From Ianthella basta (taxonomy: Eukaryota; Porifera; Demospongiae; Verongiida; Ianthellidae), in assembly GCA_964019415.1 (NCBI GenBank), contig OZ025885.1, forward strand, positions 3,125,351 to 3,189,350: 64,000 nt of DNA, in the 5' to 3' direction. The notes below the pieces were generated by a model, which saw nothing but the letters and a program-made list of their open reading frames with translations, did not search any database and was not told where the DNA came from. Below are positions 24,801 through 37,400 of this stretch, in pieces. The position numbers were made by a program, and so were the translations under genes. The number at the start of each line of letters is the position of its first letter. The first letter of the stretch is position 1.

Positions 24801-26480
24801 CACTGGAAGGGATTTGTCGCTAGAAGGAAGCACCCTGATGTTCATGGTCTCCTCTCCAAGCATACTCCTGTTGTGTCTTATTCCATGTATCAGGCACTGA
24901 AGCAGGACATCGATGCTCTGAAGGCACAGGTTCATTGTCTTGGGGTTGATGGTGGGGACAGCTTGGAAGGAGCAAGAGAGCGCTATGAAAGGTTAGGCTT
25001 TCTGCAGAAAAGCTCTGGGGAGGAGCACAAGCACTCAGTTGCTCAAACTGTGCCTCACTCATCAGTGGCTTCCCAAGCTAGTGTGTCTACCGCAACCACT
25101 GCCCCAGCTGTTCCAAGTGCAGAAGCTGATGGACCGTCAGAATCGTGTACTAAGATCTGTCCTCCCACCAACCTCCGCATGTCCCACTACTCTCCCAGCT
25201 GTGTGCAGCTGACTTGGGAGGATACCAACTGTCCTGGTGTGTTGGGCTACAATGTGTATGTCAATGGCCTGGTGGAGGGCAGGGTGGGGCCCACAAGAAG
25301 AAAGGCGTACCTGGATGGGCTGGACGCTGCCACCAGCTATAAGATAGCCATACGGGCCATCTACAAGGAGGGGGAGTCTGATGAATCAAACCCTATACTT
25401 GCTTCAGTGAAGATGCAGCCAAATGCAGCTGATAAGGCTACGAAGCGGCTCCATTTCAACCTTCCACTGAAGGAATGGAACTCGCCCACATCAAGCCTTG
25501 TTTTTGATGGAAGAACAGAAGGCAAGATGCTTCAGAGCCACCAACCCACATCTACTGAACATGGCACTATACCGCAAACGGAACAAATGGACGAAACTAC
25601 AAAGCAGCAACTTTTGCAATCTTCATCAGCTGATGATGGTGTAGGTGATGACAGTATGCATTTCCATGCTTCTGCTAACAGTCCTGTCTGTGAAACAGTC
25701 CCCTCAGCAGTGGCCACTGGAAGGGTTGGTGAAGTGTCAGGTTTGGGTTCCTTATCATTGGATGTCAAAACTGGTCTACAAGAGGTGGATGGTACCTCAG
25801 ATGTGAAGCGGCCTGAAGTAACATCTGTGAAAGGGAGGGACTCATTTTCACCAATTCCCTCCAACAACCCACATCCTCACTCTGATAGCAGCACTGGTAG
25901 CTGCAGTAGCACGGGAGAATCGGACAGCAGCCTCACGCCACAGGAGGACGGAAGTGGCACCAGACCTCAGGGCAATGTTGTTGAGGAGGTAGCACCCACC
26001 TGCTTGAACGAGGACACAACGGAACCCCTCCTTGTCCCCACCTCTGCAAGTGGGATGACATCTCTTAACTCTGACTGGGTGCCACCTCAGCAGGCTGGCA
26101 CCGATACAGTCAGTGTAGAGAATCCGAAGGAGTGTCCGCACTCCATCTCCCCACAAGAGGAAGACCTGACCAGTGTTGCTAGTGTGGTCACAATGAACCT
26201 AGACTGGGATGAGCTCTCTGACAGTACCTCCCCCACACACGTGCACGTTCCCCTGCCAACCATCCCTCTCCCACCTATTGTGAACTTGCCAACTTTGTCG
26301 GAGCCCTCACAAGGGGATCAAGTTTCTATTGTTGCTACTACTACACAGACAGGGTTGCCGCCCCCTCAGCCATATGGCCACCACCCTTCAACTCCCACAG
26401 ACACTAACCTATTGCAGATTGGCTCTAGACTGGAGGAGCAGCAGAAGCCACAAGCCACCACCCCAACATCAATGGTCTAG
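18186..26480 (+). CDS. CEP97: CEP97-type centrosomal LRR/IQ protein with FN3 domain
   Basis: CEP97 partners CP110 to cap centrioles and restrain ciliogenesis. Exons: 18186-18216, 18397-18530, 19083-19241, 19458-19750, 20465-20548, 23469-24043, 24151-26480; phases fit and give 1201 residues. The N-terminal ~230 residues are leucine-rich repeats of the CEP97 type (LVLTLDGNRLSTLDGLEHY, LLLQGNVISSL, LSLAENAI, LEQLMVDGNPC) with an LRR cap (VLYWCSRLAVLDG). Then comes the conserved FRLGQQAEVAQYL segment. Three IQ motifs follow (about 522 ATQIQAWWRG, 549 VIIQSAWRGFLARR, 637 ATLIQKHWKGFVARR). About residues 764-850 form a fibronectin-III-like domain. The Ser/Pro-rich tail is probably disordered. Human CEP97 has, from memory, one IQ and no FN3. 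Confidence 0.9.
19751..19808. repeat. (GT)n microsatellite starting at a 5' splice site
   Basis: CEP97 exon 4 ends at AG 19750 and the intron begins directly with a ~55-bp GT run, so every GT in the run is a potential donor. The phase of the next exon (20465) fits the first GT. Confidence 0.95.
20734..20909. repeat. 88-bp tandem duplication
   Basis: Two nearly identical copies start with ATGTCTGAAGCATCCAGG and end with GTGTGATGTCAGCAGC, differing at a few bases. They lie in the large CEP97 intron (20549-23468), which otherwise holds no supported exon. Confidence 0.9.
21793..21892. repeat. (CA)n microsatellite
   Basis: About 100 bp of CA with a few TA and GC interruptions in the CEP97 intron. 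Confidence 0.95.
23175..23290. repeat. Short inverted-repeat element
   Basis: TTAGATTTGTTCACACT-like sequence on the left (AGATTTGTTCACACT at about 23178-23193) is matched by AGTGTGAACAAATCTA at about 23272-23288. About 80 bp lie between. It could be a small MITE in the CEP97 intron. Confidence 0.6.
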
Positions 26481-26657
26481 AACCTACTCCCAACTTAAAC
26501 CTTGTTCAGCTGTATTACAGTAAAGCTACTGCATATACATGTTGCTGTTGTAGAGCATGGTACCATGTGTGTATACGTTAACATGACTGCTATGCTGTTA
26601 CGTGTCTGCCTGTATCAAACAGATGTGGGATTGTTCTCGAGTGAGCACATAACAAAA

Positions 26658-26820
26658 GTAGGGTAAATTGGTGTGTGAGATGCTTCGACCCCACGAGGAT
26701 CTTTGTCAGTCAGCTGAAGTTCAGAGAATAGGTGGCATCCCTCTATTGTGCTTCGGTTTCATACGTAGCTGATGAATTCACAGATCCTCGAGGTTGAAAC
26801 CTCTCGCCAATCTACCCTAC
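26658..26820. mobile_element. MITE-like inverted repeat with decayed hammerhead cores
   Basis: The ends read GTAGGGTAAATTGG at 26658 and CCAATCTACCCTAC ending at 26820. The right half reads CTGATGA (26769-26775), a GATCCTCGAGGTT stem and GAAAC. The left half, on the minus strand, reads CTGACAA, a GATCC...GGGGTC stem and GAAGC. These resemble the hammerhead core seen elsewhere here, but stem I does not pair well and core bases are changed. Confidence 0.6.
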
Positions 26821-27620
26821 TCTATATTCTGGTGCAGTATTATTATGTGATTCATAGTCATACCAAATGTACAAGAGTACAAGACATTGCATCAAGTCAA
26901 TCAATGACATACAGTAACACAGGAGTGTACATGTGCATAATAGCGAACAAGATTACAGCAAATTACAAAAAAAAGGGCATGCATGGCTAATGCTGGACTG
27001 TGCTAACACAGTGGGGTTATATCATAGTACCTACAGTGTATAAAGGGGGGGCTCATGAGCTTGATACAAAAATAGAACAATAATGTTGACATTTACGTAA
27101 ACACGTTAACAGTAACAGTTCCTGATAAACAGTTAAAAAGTTGAGTTGACGTTAAAAAGTTCAGTTTGCAGTAAGGTGGTTGCGGTGACAGTTAAGTAGT
27201 GAGAAGTGGGTCCCAGTCGATCATTGTATAGAAGGAGTTCACATATTGTACGTTCACAGTCGTAGGGGGAGTTCCCATCGTTAGTCAGAGTTAATCCTAT
27301 AGTACTGTAAGTGGTAGGTCAGTGTGTTATGTCAGTAGGAGTATGTAAGGGATAAGGTATTCAAGTTGTGAGGTAGCTATGTTGTCGAGTTGACTTCGTC
27401 ATTGTCGAGTAGTTACGGGTTGTGGAGGGTACTGAGTCCGGCTGGGAGGGGGTCGACCGCCCAGCCTTGTCGGTGATAGGGTGAGAGTACACAGAGGTAA
27501 CTTCACACGGGTCCTGTGCCTGTGGATTCATCAGTGTGTCCGCTACGTATCCAAAGTAGTGCTTCCTTTGTAAGTCACACTGTCTTGTCATGTTGGTACT
27601 GTTGGTCCATTCGCAAGGGT
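26821..27620. other. Intergenic region, CEP97 to HEY (convergent ends)
   Basis: No supported gene. It probably holds the 3' UTR of HEY on the minus strand. Several short AGTTCAGTT/GTTAAC motifs recur at 27060-27200. The open frames here have no recognisable product. Confidence 0.5.
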
Positions 27621-30600
27621 CTAGGTCATCTTGTCATCGGTGAGCCACGGCCGAAAGGGAGCCCTGGGAGAAGAGGCGGAGCTTGGGCTTTTGTATCCGG
27701 AGGCAGGGCTACTAGGAGTAGGGGATTCCACCTTGGTGGCAGCACTGGTTGGCATGGCAACGGGGATAGAAGTCACACCTAGGGCAGGGTGGAATGCAAT
27801 GGGAGTCATGGTAGACACTGGAATGTGGAAAGGCGGCATGGGGGCAGCGGTAGTGGGGGCAGTGAAGGACATAAACTTCTGTGTCATCATGTAGTCCTTG
27901 TTGAGTGGTGGGGCCATCTGAGGGGGAACGAAACCAGGGAGAGGCTGAGCCGGGAAGAGGGCATTAACAGTGGCCTGTGGCTTGTGAGTGCTGGCAGCAA
28001 TGGCTGCATTGATGGCCAGTTCCCTCTGGGCAAGGTAGTTCTCCAAGTGGTTAAGGACACGGAGGCGAAGAGGATCCTTCACATCCATTCCCTCTACGCT
28101 GACCATGTAGCGCGCCATCTCTGCCACTGCCTCCCTGAAGCCCATAAGGCGGTAGTCAAGGAACGCCCTCGTGTTTCCATAGGGTGTACAAGTGTCAGCT
28201 GCACAGGAGAGCAGAAAGAGATATATAATTATAGTATACATAACAACATATAAAATAGGGTGTGACGAAGGAAGTAGGGTGGGGACGGGGGAGGAAATTG
28301 GTAGGCAGCAGGTGTGCATACCATGGTGCATTCATTGAGTTCCTTATCAAAGTCGTTACACCTGTGAAATGCCCCTGCACCATAAGGTCCATACGCAAGT
28401 ACGTGACACAGGCACATGTTTCACGCTGATAGAATTACACTGGAGCACAATCCCACTAACCAAGCACACTGCATTGCTGGCAGGGTTCTACTTACCCCTA
28501 ATCAAAGGGCAGGTGTAAGCAACCCAGGCAACACACCGCATTGCTGGCATGGTTCTACTTATGCCCTAATCAAAGGGCAGGCGCATGCAACCCAGGCGAC
28601 CCATGATACACCCCCACTGGTAGAGATAACACAGCGTGGTTACCACAGACAATGTCTGCACAAAGAAGTGGCCAGAATCTCCTGCCCCAGTAAGCATTCC
28701 AGTAAGCCCTAGAACAGTATGATAGTCATTTATAGATTTTCCTGCATTTGTTGATGGTGGTTGTGGTGGAGCATGCTCTGGCCATGCACACACACTGCTA
28801 ACTTACCACGAGGGTCGCGGGCCTGGTGCAGGTGTTTCAGGTGATCAACAGTCATTTGAAGAATTTCAGCCTTTTCCAGTTTTGCTGAGCCCTGCACACA
28901 TTTACAAAGCATTCACTCTTCATTACACAGTCTGACAAGCAAGCGTAAACACAAAGCAATCGAGCATGTGCAGCAATCACGCTCGGGTAGTCACCTGCTT
29001 CTCAAAGGCTGCCGGAACAAGCCGTTTCAGCTCAGCCAAGCAGTTGTTAATTCTATCCCTCCTCCTCTTTTCAATTATCTGTGTGGGCACAATGGGGGAG
29101 GCTGGTCAATAGAAGAAGCCATTACACCTTACTCAGCATTGCTAGGCACCCCTAGTAAAGTGATACTGCTGACTTCGGTTTATCACACAGGACTTGGGAA
29201 TGCACACTCTACACCAGTGGGGATTCTTCACAGCTCAAAGCCAAGTAATGTTTGTCAGTTTCTGTCCCACTATCACAAGACACAGTATCCAGATCATGTG
29301 ATGCATGTATACCAGACTAAGGGGCGGGCAAATGGCACCCACACATGTGCAACCTCGTACATACGATATACAACATCAGATACCAACATTCAACCAGACT
29401 TGTTCAAATACATAGATTTGTGTATCTGGGGTACCCAGTGAACACAGCAGCACACCACAGGACTATATTGTAGCTAGGGCCTGCTTGCAGGGCTGAACAA
29501 GTGCTGGGTTGCAGTGGAGTCAGGCATGATAACAACATACATTAGTGAGATGAGTCAGCAGACACAAGCTGCCTTGGCGTCTGACATGGTCAGCTTAAAT
29601 TGTGCTCACACATACAACACACATATTGCATGCACAATGGAGGTAGTGTAATAGAGCCAAGTCCTGCTCGTACTACGCCCCAGCAAAATTGCATGTTCCT
29701 GCTACAGTACCAGAGGTTACACTCTGCTACTATAATATGGCTGGACTTTGAAGTAAATCCACTATAATGTATAGGAAGAACGATTGTGGTTTATCCATCA
29801 TAGCCTGAGGTGTATATGCTCATTTCCATTCAATAAAGCTGACCTAGTTTTGTATAGCGTCACTTACATGCAATATTTCCTGCATCTCTGCAAATACATC
29901 GAACATGGAAATGGTGGTTTGACTAATGGCTACAGTTTGCACACTAGGTGGGCCTGTACTTGTAATCACTTATTAGTGATCATGAGCAGTCAGTCCAGAC
30001 ATGTTTAGAGCAGGTGTGAGCAAACTATGCGCAAACAGCATACCTACAGAAATGTTATGACATTCATTGCATTTTGTTTCAGGTGTAAAACAGACACACC
30101 CTCTCCAAACAGCTCTAGTTACACACTTCCAGAAGCACCTCTGACTTGGGAGGTCAACACTCACCCTACCACTCATCTATGCATGCGCAGAGTCACCCTA
30201 TGCAGCCAGGGCATGTGTCACCTCCACCACAAGCATTGTTTCCCACCACAAGCCCAACCCTGAAATAAGATTCATAGCCTTACAAGACCATGAATACGCT
30301 TAACTTGTTGACTGCCAGCAGGTGCATTATTCTAGCCCCACCCTTCTTCAAGAACACCTGTATAATCTCACCAGTCTGGAGCGGCACACCACACATATAT
30401 CAGACCACACTGTAATCACAGACAAAGCACACACATCCCCACACTTGTGTGTTACCAAATGTTTCATGTAAACTACAGTGAATGGGCAGGGAGTGAGCTT
30501 GGGGAGCAGCTGCAAGGCATCTGGATAGTCTGTGGTTTATGTGCACACAGACAGCACAATTACTGCATATTAGCAAGAGTGCTCTTGATATATATATCAG

Positions 30601-30643
30601 TCATTGGCACATTCTGTGAGGTAGGGTATGTGTGTGTGTGTGT

Positions 30644-30730
<87 letters not shown>

Positions 30731-31297
30731 CCTATGCCTAAACCATTAACACTCATTGGTTTATTGTACTCTGTGCACCCCTAGATATAAAGCATGCATG
30801 AATCTTGTCTTCTGCACACACGGCTCCCCCTCTCCCTCCAAGCACACACTCCTAACAAAGCTGTCACTGCATCAACTCGGCATAATCACTCCCGCTTCAA
30901 ACGAGGTGCTACCGTGCCAACTACTGGGCAGGCCCCATAATGTCGCGAATGCTAACCGCGGGGGAACACGCTACACAGTGGAAAACACTCTATAATGACA
31001 AATCGCTAATACATGCACATTCAATACGCGGTGCGCTGCACAGACTCACCCCGCGTCGCTTCTTCCTCGAGGACACCTGGGCCGCGTCGGGGCTGTACCG
31101 GGGAAACAGAGAACGCCGTTAATCTTGTCATACAGAACAAGCTATGTATATAAGCATGTATGCAGCGAAACGCCGCTGAGGGCATTGTGAGAGCGCATAG
31201 CAACGTTATGATGCGCAGCGTACCTGGAACATTCCGCAGAATCGTAATCCTCGCCCTCGCTGTCACTGTCCAGGTGATCGGAGTGGAGACGCTTCAT
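27621..31297 (-). CDS. HEY: HEY-type bHLH-Orange transcriptional repressor
   Basis: Hairy/E(spl)-related repressor, a usual Notch target, nuclear. Exons on the minus strand: 31297-31224, 31092-31050, 29078-28995, 28891-28807, 28198-27621; phases fit and give 287 residues. The start [16 protein letters not shown] resembles vertebrate HEY (MKR...SDSE). The bHLH spans about residues 36-95: [17 protein letters not shown] with Gly where HES proteins carry Pro, then [15 protein letters not shown] and [19 protein letters not shown]. The Orange domain is about 105-150 ([17 protein letters not shown]). The C-terminus has FRPW (277-280) in place of HES WRPW or HEY YRPW, followed by seven residues as in HEY. 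It is divergent from HDDC2 with 196 bp between start codons. Confidence 0.95.
28462..28604. repeat. ~70-bp tandem duplication in HEY intron 4
   Basis: Two copies share GCATTGCTGGCA, GGTTCTACTTA and CCTAATCAAAGGGCAGG, ending in GCAACCCAGG. Confidence 0.85.
30627..30730. repeat. (GT)n microsatellite in HEY intron 2
   Basis: About 100 bp of nearly pure GT. The rest of this ~1.97 kb intron (29079-31049) shows no supported exon. Confidence 0.95.
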
Positions 31298-31493
31298 GAC
31301 GTTCGGACGCTTGCAATGTGCAGTATAAGAAAGCAGAAGAGTTTAGGAGGAGGAGAAGAAACTGCTTAGACTGTGCGTTAGTGAAACAGAAGGCAGGGAC
31401 CGATTTGACGGCAGGAAAGAAGCCTTTTATACTAGGCTATACCGGCAGCTTGCGGTGACGTCATTGTATTCGAAAGATAAACTCGGAGAGAAA
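31298..31493. promoter_or_regulatory. Bidirectional promoter, HEY / HDDC2
   Basis: 196 bp separate the start codons. It holds a perfect CRE palindrome TGACGTCA at 31456-31463, close to HDDC2. I saw no obvious paired Su(H) sites (TGGGAA/TTCCCA) in this short stretch, so Notch input, if any, may lie elsewhere. Confidence 0.75.
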
Positions 31494-34400
31494 ATGGCCG
31501 CATCTAGCTCTTGCACCGCAGGTGGAGTAGCTACGGGTGGACCAAAGATATTCGGTTTCTTTCAGTTGTGCGGACGATTAAAGGTTAGCTAGGCTAGCAT
31601 GGTAAATTTGATCGATTCAGTACCACTCGAAGCCCTGAACGTCACGTTTACCCCTGAACACAGTGCAAGCACTCTAGACCCCTGTAGCTATTCATTCGCT
31701 CACTCTTCGTGGTGCACCTACTAGCACTCACTCTCTACCATACTTGCCTACGCCATCATTCTTAGTAGGTGCCCATGCGATTCAGGGAACTGGGAACCCA
31801 TCCAGGTGATACTGGTGTTGATCCTGTTGTTCTTCTTGGTGTTTGTATGATACGGCTCCTTATCAGCTGCCGAGTGTCTACGCACATACACGCACGTGCA
31901 ATAGCCTATATTTGTCTATGGTGTAGATTAGTGGGTGTGGGTGCGATAACACTCTTTAGTTGCGAATAACGTACATGCAAATACATACATGTATGATAGT
32001 GTTGGTGTATGTGCACATGCTGTGTTCTTGTGTACAGCTACATGTTTACAAACTGTGCTCTAATGTGTGTCACCCACCACCTCATCCCTCCCCTCCTCTG
32101 TTCATGTGCCTATGTTATAATGGCATAGTTTACTCTTCTACTTCTCTCATCCTCTCTGCTCCAATGCAGCACCTCCTTCGAACTGGTTGGGTGCGTAAAG
32201 GTGTCAAGGAGCCTGAGGATGTGGCAGGACACATGTACAGAATGGCCCTTATGGCGTTTCTCTTCACTCCAAGCTGCCGTACATCTGGGCAGCCAAGTGT
32301 AGATCGTGAAAGGTGTGAGTGGGTGTGTGTGGGTGACACACACACACATACACTGTTAACCTAATTGTGTCTTGAAAGAGATGGAGAGCATTTGACTCAC
32401 TTTGCCTTTGGGTGTGTCTATTGAAACCATTTGAATGGGCTGATGCTTCAGTTGCGTAAAGCAGTACAACTTCCATACAATTTGTTGCTTGTCTTGCCGC
32501 ACAGTAAATTGTTGAGCTGCACACACACTCCACACACGTCAGCATGTGTGTGTGCATGCAGTTGTATTGTGCTTCAGTAATTCTACTCTGAACCACTAGA
32601 GCTCTGTCAGCTATTTGACAAGCGCAGCTATAGCTTCTTACTTTCTTTTGAAGCTCATTCCTAAAGTGAACATTGTAACATGATCAATAGCATAGTAGGC
32701 ACAGTGTCAGCTGTACACTCATGCTTATGGTATGTTGTCAGAGTGTAGAGTGGAGTGGTATAGAGTGGAGTGATGTGGTGTGGAGTGGAGTGGAGTGGAT
32801 TGGAGTGGTGTGGAATAGAGTGGTGTGGAGTGGAGTGGTGTAGAGTGGAGTGGTGTGGTGTAGAGTGGAGTAGAGTGGTGTAGAGTGGAGTGGTGTGGAG
32901 TAGTGTGGTGTGCTGTGGTGTGGAGTGATGTAGAGTGGAGTGGAGTGGAGTAGAGTGGTGTAGAGTGGTGTGGAGTGCTGTGGTGTGGAGTGGTGTGCTG
33001 TGGTGTGGAGTGGTGTGCTGTGGTGTGGAGTGGTGTGGTGTGGTGTGGAGTGGAGTGGTGTAGAGTGGTGTAGAGTGGAGTGGTGTAGAGTGGTGTAGAG
33101 TGGAGTGGAGTGGTGTGCTGTGGAGTGGTGTGGTGTGGTGTGGAGTGGAGTGGTGTAGAGTAGTGTAGAGTGGAGTGGTGTAGAGTGGTGTAGAGTGGAG
33201 TGGAGTGGTGTGCTGTGGTGTGGAGTGGTGTGCTGTGGTGTGGAGTAGAGTGGTGTAGAGTGGTGTGGAGTGCTGTGGTGTGCTGTGGTGTGGAGTGGAG
33301 TGGTGTAGAGTGGAGTGGAGTGGAGTGGTGTGGAGTGGTGTGGTGTGGAGTGCTGTGGTGTGGAGTGGAGTGGTGTAGCATTGAGAGCTGTGGAATGTGT
33401 TGTAGTGTGGTGTGGAGTGGTGAGTAGTGTATGAGTTACGTGTTGTTTGTATCCAAGTGTGCTTGGACACTTCATGGGGGCTACTGCAAATGTGAGAGCA
33501 CCAGTTACTGAGCCTGTCAAAGAACTTGTCCCCAATTGCCATTTGTACATTACTGTACATTCTTCCAGTGACCAGCTAACCAGCTGTCATGTCCTCTCTT
33601 GTCTGTTGAGATTTAACTACTGTAAGGCTAACTGAGTAGTGTGTTGTAACAATGTTGAACTGCATACTTATGTACGTATACACAGGTCAGTCATCTGACA
33701 GCATGTAGCGTAGTATGAAAGATACTTTGATTGAGTAGTCATAAGAGAAAAGCAAGAGTACATTAAGGTCCTGCTAACATAAATAATTCCATTACATGTA
33801 TGTCTAAGTTTTCAGGAGACAGAAACTAAAGTACAAGAACAGAACGTACAATTAATATAGTACGTATAATATACTGCCAAATATAATATAGTTCATTAAG
33901 ACAGCAAATTATAAGCTATAATAAACTAGCTATGTCAATAAAATTAAATTGAAATTTATTGATGGTGCACTTGTGCATGTGTGCCCACATGAAAAGGTAT
34001 CACTGTAAATAAATTAAACTTTGATTGTTGGAAAGATGTGTACAATTAACTTTGTATGGTGTGCATGCATACATATGGCTGAGAGCTGACACTGGGCCGC
34101 GACCCATGGGGCATGGTATGTAGTAGGAGTTGAGGATGGTTAGTCATCCGTTGGCAATACACCTCTCCCTTCCCACACTATACATGTACTTTAATTCTCT
34201 CTATCTCACATCGTCCGTCTCTTCCTAGCCTTTCTGTCCACTCTCACACACCCTCCCAATTCTCCAGCCCTTCCTCCCCTTGCTCAACCCTCCCATGCAC
34301 TACACACCGCCTCATCCCTCCATTGCTCACTCCTACTCCATTCCCTTGATCTCTCCTCAAGATGCATCAAGATGGTGTTAGTTCACGACTTAGCTGAATG

Positions 34401-37400
34401 TATTGTTGGAGATATTACACCTTCAGATGGAATTGACAAAGAGAAGAAACACCAAATGGAACTGGTGAGTTATGGCCCTATTTTGTTCTTGATGTACTAC
34501 CGGATTGTTAACATTCTGCAGTTAAATGGCTTGGAAATGTGGACACACTAACAGACACAGTCTTTGTGTTTGTAGATAGTCTGCACAAGTCGTGGATACG
34601 TATAGGGCTTGGGTTGTAGCATGGCAGAAAAGTTTTCAGTGGCAGCACCCCTCTGACAACGAACAGCCCCACTGAACAAATAACAAACTGATTTACTATA
34701 AGTGTGTGTGTCTATCTGTGTTGTTTGTACTATGAATGTATTGTGGATGCCTGGAAGAGTAGCCTTCAGGCTAAAGGTTCCCCACATTAAATAAGATCAA
34801 TTATTATTGTATAGTGTGTGGAACACCACCTGATCATCGGTGTGGTTCAAGAGGTTGCTGTTGTATCCCTACACACACTGTAGCGGCTCAGAGTGGTACT
34901 TGTGTATATTGTTGATGGCGTATACAACAAAGAGAACAGGTCATGCCCAAAGCCCTGTTGGACTCAATGCTAATTATGTTGAAGTAAGTGATAATCCCGT
35001 TGAAGCCAGGTAATCCTGTTGAAGTCGTTCCAATCCCCCAAACGCTACATAGTTCCTGAGATTCTCCTTGCTTGCCAAGTTCTGCTCCCTTCTTACATAT
35101 ATGGATCAAGCTCAAATATTTTGTATGTATGTATGTAAACATGTACACAAAGGTTGACTGTGTTGTGGCAGCATGCAGCACCCCTACATCCAGCCCACTC
35201 CGCTGCATGCTGCCTGCTCTTTCAAATTCAAACCACTGCACTGCTGACTGTCTACGCCATCTCTATAGCTATCTTCCTTCACTTATGTCTGTCTGCCTGT
35301 GTGCACTATAGGTAGGTATGTTGGTTGGTTAGTATAGTTATCAACCGAAACGTACAACAGGATTGAAGCTTTGCTAATGTTTCGACATGATGCTCGAGTC
35401 TTCCTCAGGGCTAATGTAAACAGGGGTAACTTGGTGAACTACCGATGCTCATGCCTAAGCCAGCTGATCGAGAGGCCCTTACTTCACTGTAGACAATCAT
35501 CAGTTAAAGGAGATATCGTTAGACAGTACGCTATGTTGTCCTTAGCCACAACCTGTCTCAGATCTTGAGGTTCTGTGTTTTAACCAGCAGGTCTGGGAAG
35601 TGGCTGAGATTGGATACTTTAATATTTAATGCAGTAGTTTATGTCAGTCTGTATATAACTTGAGAGCAGTCATCAGAGGGTATTTCTAGGGTAGAAAGGC
35701 AACACTCTGGTCACAGACCATCCTTTCCACTCCACGAGTGTTAGGCTGTGATAGTGCATTCCTGTGCCTTCACTGTTGAGATCACAGAGGATCAGGTAAG
35801 GACTTTATCAGTCCTCTACAGGTACTCTCCCCTTTGAAGTGGACACAGCCCCTGGGAAAGTGTGGCAGCCTGCCAGATGCGCTAAAATGCCATTTACAAT
35901 GAGAAGTGTGGGTGCAGTCATAGACTACATATGGTGTAGTACCTCATCTACATCTTATTTTCCACATTGCGTATGATTGCACCATATTAAGTCAATAGGA
36001 GATTAGAACCTGCGCAGGATACTGCAGCAGCATTAGTGGCGGCTGTCTGATGAGCTATTATGCTAGCGTGTGTACGTATCTACCGTGGCACTTGTCATCA
36101 CTGTTTTGTATATAGATCTACTTGCATGTATTGAAGTGATATGTAAATTGTGTCCTGTTTGGGTGGACTACAAGAGTGAAATCACCATCCAGAAGCGTGA
36201 TGGCAGCAGGCCAGCCACCGATACACTGTTATGTGTGTGTACATAGTTGTATGTGGCAAACTGTTTTGGCTGGTGACTTCCAGAGGAGCATTTTACACAT
36301 ACCTGCAGTGTCTGTTAACCATCGTCAGTGATCATGCGATATATACGCTGTCCGCACCCACGGATTTGGTCATGTGTACGTACATGTGGGTGTTCCTTGG
36401 AGGGTGGTCAGTTTGTAGTCCTGCAGGTGCTCAGTATATCACAAGCTGTTTTTATCGGCGGCTCGTTTGTAGATTGCGCATGTCACGTACGTTGACAGCT
36501 GCATGTGATTGAGTTGTGTGATGTAACCTGTGGAAACCAGTGCACATCTGTGGAGCCAAGAACTAACCAGAGCACACATTGTTTACTGTGCCATCTATCT
36601 GAAAACAAAAACTGAGTGTGTTATCTGAAATGGAATACTAGTGGTTATAACCACCAGCATCCTTTGTTCTGTTAGGGGTTAGGTTACCTTAGGGCAGGTA
36701 GGAGGACGGGCCACCAATATCAAAGTGTGCACCTTTCTATACAATCTGCTTGTGACAGCCTGTGATTACCTCTGATTGTCGCCACTTTCCCCTCCTCCAA
36801 CTGTTTGCAGCCGGAGGAGGAAATATTCTGGCCAGGCCAGAGGGATATGTCACAGGAGGAAGCTATTAGTGGGAGTCTTACATCAGTTGGCTTCTCTGGC
36901 CACACTACATACCAAGCTCCATGTTGAATTGTGTTGTACACTGTGAATTCCAAATCTGTATTAATGTGATGTGCTGAGGCTTATGCTGTGGCAGTGAACA
37001 GACATGAGTGCATGATTAGTGGGCAGAGACATAACAACACTGTAGGAAATGAAGTGGTTTTTAAGACCTTTTGATTGCAAAGGTCCTCTTTAGCTACAAG
37101 TCTGTGTGCCTATTTGTGTTGGTGTTTTTTGAAGAGCAGAGTGCCACTACTGCCAGATCTTTGTACTGTTCTGTGCCATTAGCAAAAGATTGAGTTGTTG
37201 TGTAGTTGGCCACACTAATAACACTTCTGCTGTAAGTGCAGCTTTTGACTAGAGCTGCACTTACAATACAACGCAATACAGCTGACTAGAGCTGCACTTA
37301 CAATACAACACAATACAGCTTCATTGTGTCAGTGGCAATAAAGTGAGATGTGTCGCAGTATCCCAAAAATTGCCCTAAGTGTAGTGGTCACTCTCACTCT

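Noticed and set aside
32661-33560. Long minus-strand open frames (up to ~300 codons, His/Thr/Ser/Pro-rich)
   Set aside because: They run over the pentameric TGGAG/TGGTG satellite, and all three minus frames are open, so this is low-complexity sequence rather than coding.
35370-35412. Hammerhead-like motif on the minus strand (CTGAGGA...GTCGAAACATTAGC)
   Set aside because: The core bases are present, but the sequences flanking the core are direct rather than complementary, so stem I cannot form. Probably a decayed relative.
37060-37100. AAGACCTTTTGATTGCAAAGGT hairpin with CTAAAGA-like flank
   Set aside because: A stem exists, but the hammerhead core is altered at several invariant bases.
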